This document shows, piece by piece, positions 4,455 to 8,501 of a DNA stretch of 8,501 nt. The notes under the pieces were generated by a model. The model had not been told where the DNA came from and did not search any database. It was given only the letters and a program-made list of their open reading frames with translations. Both the position numbers and the translations under genes were made by a program. Each line of letters begins with the position of its first letter. Position 1 is the stretch's first letter. Source of the DNA: Deltaproteobacteria bacterium RBG_16_54_11 (lineage in GTDB: Bacteria; Desulfobacterota; B13-G15; RBG-16-54-18); the NCBI GenBank assembly GCA_001797905.1, contig MGQS01000092.1, positions 1,825 through 10,325 on the forward strand, in the 5' to 3' direction.

Positions 4455-6772
4455 GGATAAAGGAATTCTTTATAAAACGCTATGGCCCGCTGCGGGAGAT
4501 AAGTTATGCGCTGTCCCATCCCTTTACGCTCTTTGCCGGGAAGAACGAGGATGGGAAAACCCTCACCATCGATGCCCTGGTAAAGCTCCTGCTGGGCCGC
4601 AATGTTCGGGACTTCGGGCACATTATAGATCGGGTTGAGGAAAGCCCTGAAGGTTACGTCGTTATAGAAGGAGATGATGGGAAGGAGATCAAGCTTCCTG
4701 AAAAGGGAGACCTCACAACAATTGCCGCAGTAACTGCTTCAGAATGCCGTAATATCTTTATCATCAGGGATAGCGATCTCTCCATCGCCGGAGAAAACGA
4801 GTTCTATACCACAGTCACTAACCGTCTGACCGGGTTACGAACCGAAGAGATCCTTAAAACAAAAGAGGCTCTGCGCGAGATAGGGAGGATAACGCCGGGA
4901 GGTATGTTCCGCGATATTAAGGATGAGTTCTTAAAGACGAGGATAGAATGGGCAAAGGACCTCCTGGGTACTATCGAGGGTTTGGCCCAAGAAATGGGCG
5001 AAGGGAATTTCGATGACCTTGAAGAAGAGGCGGTCAGATTGCAGGAAGAAAACGAAAGGATAAGGCGCGATATCGAACACCTTGAAGATGCCCGTAAACG
5101 AGATAAGTACGCAAAGGGGAAAGAGGCGCTGGATAAGCTCGGAACGGCCCTGGAGGGCGCGGGCAAGTTGACAGTGTACAATGAGACGGATGCGCAATTG
5201 TGGAGAGATTGTGAGAGAGATATCCACTATTATAAGGAAGAAAGAAAAGCCCTGGCTGACAAGCTGAAAGGCCATGAGGAAGAGCTCAAAGGCATCGACA
5301 AGGCGCTCAGGGAGAAGGCGCGTGGGTTTCGCATCTTTGAGGACAGAAAAAAATCTTTGGACGATGTGAAGGCCGAATTGAACCTCTACGAGACAAAAAG
5401 GAGGGAAGGGGTTCAGAGAGACAACAGGGGTTCGACCTATATGCGAATGGGCATCAGTTCTGCTCTGCTGCTCGGGATATCCTTGATCGGGCTCATCTTC
5501 AGACCGTCGCCGCCTTTTTATATTGCTGCTTCGCTCTTTTTTATTGCGACCATCGCCTTCTGGATACCTCAGATCCAACGGGTACGAGACAGGACATGGT
5601 TGGCAGTGACGCTCGAAAGGATCAAGCTTACCCTTGCAAAATTTAAATTGAAGGTCGCGTCCGTGGAGGAAGTCTATGCCCACCTGCAGCAGTTTGACGA
5701 GGAGCTCCGCACGAGGTCCGATGAGATACAGGAGATAACGAGAAGAAAAGAAAATTTAGAAGAAAGTATAGCCGAATTGCGGAACAATGCCATACCGATG
5801 GAAGAAAAAAAGATTAAAGATGCGCAAGTGCGGATAGATGCTATCAGGAGCACGTCAGGGGCCGAGTCATGGCAAGGCTATCGGCAGGGACTAACAGCAA
5901 GGCAGCAGCAGGAGCGGTCTGCAGATGCGGAGAAAGGCATCTTACGGAACCTGCTGGGGGCGCAGGGCGAAACAGTGAAGGATAACATGACGTTCTGGCA
6001 ACGAGAGCTGAAGGCCCTTGAGCAGTATCGGGATACGGCGCCGGGGATCAAATACGATGAGGCCGCCGTTACCCGATTGAAGCAGGCCGAGAACACTGCG
6101 CAAGCGCATCTTGCCGCCGTCCACGAGAGGATGGCCGGGTTCCGCAAGCGCCTCGAAGAGGTCGAGCGAGAGGCAAATAAGACCATGCAGTTGGAGACGG
6201 GCTACCTTCCGTGCACAACATCCGTTGATTTGGAAGCCGTCCGAGACAAACTGCGCGAATTTATCAGCGGCAACGAAGGCACTCGAGACACGGCCTTAAA
6301 GGTCATGGATATCTTTGAAGAGATCGAAGCGGAGGAACGGCAGAAGGTCGCCGAGCTCTTTGGCGCAGGGAGCCCTGTCTCGAACTATTTTGGTGAGATA
6401 ACGGACGGCCTCTACGAGGCGGTGCTTTTCAATCAGGAGCAGGGGTGCATCGAGGTAAGGCGTAAGGATGGGATGACCCTGGAGGCGGAAAAGCTGTCGG
6501 GAGGCGCCTACGACCAACTCTATCTCGCCATCCGGCTTGCCCTGGGAGAGAGGATCCTGCAAGGCACAAAGGGTTTTTTTATCATGGACGATCCTTTTGT
6601 CAAGGCGGACCCCGCTCGATTGCAAAAACAAATCGAGGTGCTCAAGCGGATCTCCCAGTCGGGATGGCAAATCATCTATTTCAGTGCCAAGGGTGAAATG
6701 AGGGAGATGGTAAAGCCGCTTATAAAGCGCGGCGCAGTGCATTGCGTGGAGATTCAAGGGATATTCTCTTAA
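4451..6772 (+). CDS. SbcC/YhaN-like SMC-type ATPase with a transmembrane hairpin
   Basis: A 773-residue Rad50/SbcC-class ATPase, shorter than classical SbcC (about 1000 or more). The N-terminal ATPase half has Walker A GKNEDGKT (30-37). The C-terminal half has the ABC signature LSGGA (682-686) followed by YDQLYLAIRLAL, and Walker B FFIMDDPF (709-716). In between, highly charged helices at about 185-325 and 385-575 look like the two coiled-coil arms. At the turn sit two hydrophobic stretches, about 333-350 and 355-373, split by RPSPP: a membrane hairpin. No CxxC zinc hook exists; cysteines are isolated (99, 254, 588, 666, 765). Bacillus YhaN has this same plan and is paired with YhaO. The likely role is ATP-driven DNA binding that controls the upstream phosphoesterase, tethered to the inner membrane. 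Start by ATGA overlap; no separate strong ribosome-binding site. Confidence 0.9.
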   Translation: MRIKEFFIKRYGPLREISYALSHPFTLFAGKNEDGKTLTIDALVKLLLGRNVRDFGHIIDRVEESPEGYVVIEGDDGKEIKLPEKGDLTTIAAVTASECRNIFIIRDSDLSIAGENEFYTTVTNRLTGLRTEEILKTKEALREIGRITPGGMFRDIKDEFLKTRIEWAKDLLGTIEGLAQEMGEGNFDDLEEEAVRLQEENERIRRDIEHLEDARKRDKYAKGKEALDKLGTALEGAGKLTVYNETDAQLWRDCERDIHYYKEERKALADKLKGHEEELKGIDKALREKARGFRIFEDRKKSLDDVKAELNLYETKRREGVQRDNRGSTYMRMGISSALLLGISLIGLIFRPSPPFYIAASLFFIATIAFWIPQIQRVRDRTWLAVTLERIKLTLAKFKLKVASVEEVYAHLQQFDEELRTRSDEIQEITRRKENLEESIAELRNNAIPMEEKKIKDAQVRIDAIRSTSGAESWQGYRQGLTARQQQERSADAEKGILRNLLGAQGETVKDNMTFWQRELKALEQYRDTAPGIKYDEAAVTRLKQAENTAQAHLAAVHERMAGFRKRLEEVEREANKTMQLETGYLPCTTSVDLEAVRDKLREFISGNEGTRDTALKVMDIFEEIEAEERQKVAELFGAGSPVSNYFGEITDGLYEAVLFNQEQGCIEVRRKDGMTLEAEKLSGGAYDQLYLAIRLALGERILQGTKGFFIMDDPFVKADPARLQKQIEVLKRISQSGWQIIYFSAKGEMREMVKPLIKRGAVHCVEIQGIFS

Positions 6773-6832
6773 GATAGCATATCGTAACCATATCTTCATT
6801 ACCGACGCCATAAATGTTTTCATGCAATTTGG

Positions 6833-6861
6833 TTGACATTTCATGAACATGTGTATATCCT
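6833..6861 (+). promoter_or_regulatory. Promoter of the toxin-antitoxin operon
   Basis: A perfect -35 TTGACA (6833-6838) is followed either by TATATC (6854-6859, spacer 15) or TATCCT (6856-6861, spacer 17), each a 4 of 6 match. The resulting leader would be very short, about 14-16 bases, starting just before the strong ribosome-binding sequence AGGAGGT (6868-6874). The rest of the 6773-6880 gap is AT-rich, and no clear terminator for the upstream gene was seen. Confidence 0.55.
6842..6851 (+). promoter_or_regulatory. Candidate autoregulatory operator
   Basis: CATG-AA-CATG (6842-6851) is an inverted repeat lying between the -35 and -10 elements of the toxin-antitoxin promoter. A related half-site, TTTTCATG (6817-6824), lies just upstream of the -35. 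Ribbon-helix-helix antitoxins of the FitA/VapB type bind inverted repeats in their own promoters, so this is a natural candidate. It is inferred from position and symmetry only. Confidence 0.35.
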
Positions 6862-6880
6862 GATCTGAGGAGGTGCCGGC

Positions 6881-7159
6881 ATGGCTATCCTGCAAGTACG
6901 AGATATAGATGACAGATTATATGCTTCCCTTAAAAAGCTTGCTCACTCGGAAAATCGTTCATTAAGTCAGGAGGTTATCTCTATTTTAGAGAAATATCTG
7001 TCGAATCCGGCCCTATTTAAAAATAATCCTACCAGGGAGTTTTTATCGCTATCGACTTCATGGGAAGACGACCGGACAGCTGACGAGATTATCGCTGACA
7101 TAAAGAAGAACAGAAGGAACAGCAAGCGATTTGGGGTAGAGCATGTCGTATTTGATTGA
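6881..7159 (+). CDS. Ribbon-helix-helix antitoxin (FitA/VapB type)
   Basis: A 92-residue protein. Residues 1-45 (MAILQVRDIDDRLYASLKKL then a second helix with SLSQEVISILEKYL) match the Arc/FitA ribbon-helix-helix fold: a beta strand that reads the DNA groove followed by two helices forming a dimer. The C-terminal part, about 60-85 (WEDDRTADEIIADIKKNRRN), has the acidic/helical pattern these antitoxins use to block the PIN toxin's active site. It has a strong ribosome-binding sequence AGGAGGT (6868-6874) six bases upstream. Its 3' end overlaps the toxin start by 17 bases, the usual coupled arrangement. Its expected roles are neutralising the toxin and repressing the operon together with it. 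Confidence 0.88.
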   Translation: MAILQVRDIDDRLYASLKKLAHSENRSLSQEVISILEKYLSNPALFKNNPTREFLSLSTSWEDDRTADEIIADIKKNRRNSKRFGVEHVVFD

Positions 7160-7544
7160 TACGGATATCATCATCTACGGCATAAAAGGAAACAGTATTG
7201 TTCAGGGTCGTTTTTTACAGAATGAGCATATTCCTAAATCGATTTCCGTCATTACCTATGGCGAATTGCTTTTTGGCGCGAAGAAGTCAAAGAATGTAGA
7301 GAAGAACCTTGCCGCTGTCTACAGGATAAAGGAGTTATTCCCTATTTGTGGAATAGACAAAGCAGTAATAGAAACGTTTAGCGACATAAAAGCCGCCATG
7401 CAAAAATCCGGCAGCCCTGTAGATGATATGGATCTATTAATTGCTTCCACTGCCCTGACGATGAATTATACATTAGTCACAAGCAATGAAAAACACTTTC
7501 GCAAGATTAAGGGACTCAGGATAGAGAATTGGAGTAAAGAATAG
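7143..7544 (+). CDS. PIN-domain ribonuclease toxin (VapC/FitB family)
   Basis: A 133-residue single-domain PIN protein, the usual VapC size. The acidic metal site is complete: Asp6 in LIDTDIIIY, Glu41 in TYGELLFG, Asp97 in DDMDLLIAS, and the Thr113-x-Asn115-x-x-x-Phe119 motif in VTSNEKHF. VapC toxins are Mg-dependent RNases that cut tRNA or rRNA and stop translation; the particular RNA target cannot be read from sequence. The intact active site and intact antitoxin indicate a live module. The pair is more AT-rich than its surroundings (22 G+C among the 60 bases 7141-7200, against 36 among 7921-7980), suggesting it arrived by transfer between the upstream ATPase gene and the HIT gene. Confidence 0.9.
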   Translation: MSYLIDTDIIIYGIKGNSIVQGRFLQNEHIPKSISVITYGELLFGAKKSKNVEKNLAAVYRIKELFPICGIDKAVIETFSDIKAAMQKSGSPVDDMDLLIASTALTMNYTLVTSNEKHFRKIKGLRIENWSKE

Positions 7545-7562
7545 GAGAATAAGAGAAAGGGT

Positions 7563-7591
7563 TTGACTTTTCCCCTGCCCCTGGGTAACAT
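7563..7591 (+). promoter_or_regulatory. Sigma-70 promoter of the HIT-lapA pair
   Basis: TTGACT (7563-7568; 5 of 6) and TAACAT (7586-7591; 4 of 6) are separated by exactly 17 bases. The start point would be near 7598. This leaves a short leader that contains the ribosome-binding sequence CGGAG (7603-7607) for the ATG at 7614. It lies 19 bases after the toxin stop, so the downstream genes need not depend on the toxin-antitoxin promoter. Confidence 0.6.
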
Positions 7592-7613
7592 GAACCCTAC
7601 CCCGGAGATACAA

Positions 7614-8096
7614 ATGCAGCAGCTATGGGCCCCCTGGAGGATATCGTATATAGTGAACGACAAAGAGGACGGCTGCATCTTCTGTAACAGGAAACACGAG
7701 GGGGATGATCGTGAGCGCCTCGTTCTCCACCGGGGGAAACACACCATCGTCATGCTAAACAAATATCCGTATAACAACGGCCACCTGATGGTCGCCCCCA
7801 AGCGCCACGTTGGATTCCTGGAGGATCTGAAGCCGGAAGAGATGAACGACCTCATGGCCGCCATCCAGCGTTGTGTCGTCCTCATGAAGAAGGTCCTTGT
7901 CCCCCACGGGTTCAATATCGGCGCCAATCTGGGGAAGGTTGCCGGAGCAGGGGTGGAAGACCATCTCCATTTCCACATCGTCCCCCGGTGGGAAGGGGAT
8001 ACCAATTACATGCCGGTCCTGGCGGATACGCGCGTCATCCCCGAGCACCTGGCCGAGACCTATAAACGGCTCTCCCAGGTTTTTGAGGACTTTTAG
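7614..8096 (+). CDS. HIT-domain nucleotide hydrolase/transferase (Ap4A phosphorylase-like group)
   Basis: The chosen start gives 160 residues beginning MQQLWAPWRISYI, the hallmark opening of a common bacterial HIT group. The histidine triad is HLHFHIVPRW (His117, His119, His121; the middle histidine region performs nucleotidyl transfer). Cys21/Cys24 (CIFC) with His65 and His117 probably hold a structural zinc, and YNNGHLMVAPKRH (53-65) is the conserved substrate loop. Relatives such as Mycobacterium Rv2613c act on Ap4A; others hydrolyse AMP conjugates, so the substrate is open. In-frame starts exist upstream (TTG 7563, ATG 7590), but both lie within the promoter and lack a ribosome-binding site, whereas CGGAG sits six bases before 7614. 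The next gene follows after three bases. Confidence 0.92.
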   Translation: MQQLWAPWRISYIVNDKEDGCIFCNRKHEGDDRERLVLHRGKHTIVMLNKYPYNNGHLMVAPKRHVGFLEDLKPEEMNDLMAAIQRCVVLMKKVLVPHGFNIGANLGKVAGAGVEDHLHFHIVPRWEGDTNYMPVLADTRVIPEHLAETYKRLSQVFEDF

Positions 8097-8099
8097 ACA

Positions 8100-8393
8100 G
8101 TGAAGGTAGCTAAGGCCATCTTTATCGTCCTGCTCTTTTTCTTCGCCCTTACCTTCTGCCTCCAAAATGCGGATGAGGTAACGCTCCGCTATTACGGCTT
8201 AATCGAAAACGTCACGGCGCCCATCTTCATCGTGGTCTTGGCCTCGGTCTTTCTGGGGATTATCATCGGATTGATCGGAGGCGGGTTGACCAATATCAGG
8301 CTCCGGATTCAGCTCAGGAGGCAGACCAAAGAGGCGGAGGCGTTGAGACAGGAGCTGGATGCCTTCAAGGGTGAGGAAGGCTCGGAGCCATAG
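8100..8393 (+). CDS. LapA-like (DUF1049) inner-membrane protein
   Basis: A 97-residue protein with a GTG start, three bases after the HIT stop; GAGGA (8085-8089) is the probable ribosome-binding site. Two membrane helices are evident, about 5-21 (AIFIVLLFFFALTFCLQN) and 40-62 (APIFIVVLASVFLGIIIGLIGGG), joined by a short loop, then a basic, charged coiled tail (RLRIQLRRQTKEAEALRQEL). This is the LapA layout. In Enterobacteria LapA works with LapB in regulating lipopolysaccharide assembly through LpxC turnover. Here no lapB is visible; instead the partner is the HIT gene, and the next frame is not recognised. Function in this organism is therefore inferred only from the family. Confidence 0.8.
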   Translation: MKVAKAIFIVLLFFFALTFCLQNADEVTLRYYGLIENVTAPIFIVVLASVFLGIIIGLIGGGLTNIRLRIQLRRQTKEAEALRQELDAFKGEEGSEP

Positions 8394-8433
8394 ACCCCTT
8401 CATCTTTCACGACAAGAGATTAACCCCATCATA

Positions 8434-8501
8434 ATGGATTTCTTCGACCCAGACGGTGAGCCCCTGGTAACACCCGGAGAGCTGGTGAAGAGCCTCACCC
8501 G
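8434..8501 (+). CDS. 5' end of an unrecognised gene cut by the window edge
   Basis: From the ATG at 8434 the frame stays open for 22 codons to the edge, reading MDFFDPDGEPLVTPGELVKS and on, with codon use like the preceding genes. It lies 40 bases after the lapA-like stop, with no terminator between, so it could belong to the same transcript. The ribosome-binding site is weak: AAGAG (8414-8418) is rather far from the ATG. The frame is also open upstream into the lapA-like gene, so the start is uncertain. No family can be named from this fragment, and it does not look like the start of LapB. Confidence 0.45.
   Translation, partial: MDFFDPDGEPLVTPGELVKSLT

Noticed and set aside
4931..5683. 250-codon minus-strand frame opposite the ATPase gene
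   Set aside because: It is the longest shadow frame, but it lies wholly within the coiled-coil and membrane region of a well-supported gene and has no family features.
6771..6796. Possible terminator after the ATPase gene (AAGATA with TATCTT)
   Set aside because: Only six A/T-rich pairs with a 14-base loop and no T-run; too weak to call.
6296..6895. 199-codon minus-strand frame spanning the ATPase end and the toxin-antitoxin promoter
   Set aside because: It is antisense to the ABC signature and Walker B region and crosses a promoter; no supporting motif.

Overview
The window looks like chromosomal DNA from a free-living, moderate-GC Gram-negative bacterium. The gene set (a stand-alone FabH-type synthase, an HNH endonuclease, NadA, a HIT protein followed by a LapA-like membrane protein) and the C-rich intergenic repeats resemble Desulfobacterota ('deltaproteobacteria') or nearby phyla. 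That placement is an inference from style, not a database match. No rRNA, tRNA, CRISPR array, phage gene or transposase gene was seen.

Layout. Positions 1-261 hold a possible gene tail at the extreme left edge and a C/G-rich repeat element. A fabH-type gene runs leftward (1248-262). A divergent intergenic region (1249-1640) carries a promoter for each side and a second repeat element. An HNH endonuclease gene (1641-2165) ends in a strong intrinsic terminator. Two further repeat units fill most of the gap before nadA (2444-3355). nadA is followed closely by an SbcD/YhaO-like metallophosphoesterase and, with an ATGA overlap, an SbcC/YhaN-like SMC-type ATPase (to 6772). A self-contained, AT-richer toxin-antitoxin pair (ribbon-helix-helix antitoxin, PIN toxin; 6881-7544) follows with its own promoter. 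A further promoter then drives a HIT-domain nucleotide hydrolase/transferase and, three bases later, a LapA-like two-helix membrane protein (to 8393). The window ends inside an unrecognised reading frame (from 8434).

Functional picture. The phosphoesterase and ATPase almost certainly form one complex. The ATPase lacks a zinc-hook CxxC and instead has a two-helix transmembrane hairpin between its coiled-coil arms, as in Bacillus YhaN. This suggests a membrane-tethered relative of the SbcCD/Mre11-Rad50 nuclease, apparently co-transcribed with the NAD-pathway enzyme quinolinate synthase.

The most distinctive non-coding signal is a repeat family present in all three intergenic regions of the left 2.4 kb. 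It contains six copies of a short hairpin whose stem shows paired (compensatory) base changes. In one element the hairpin has been multiplied in tandem.
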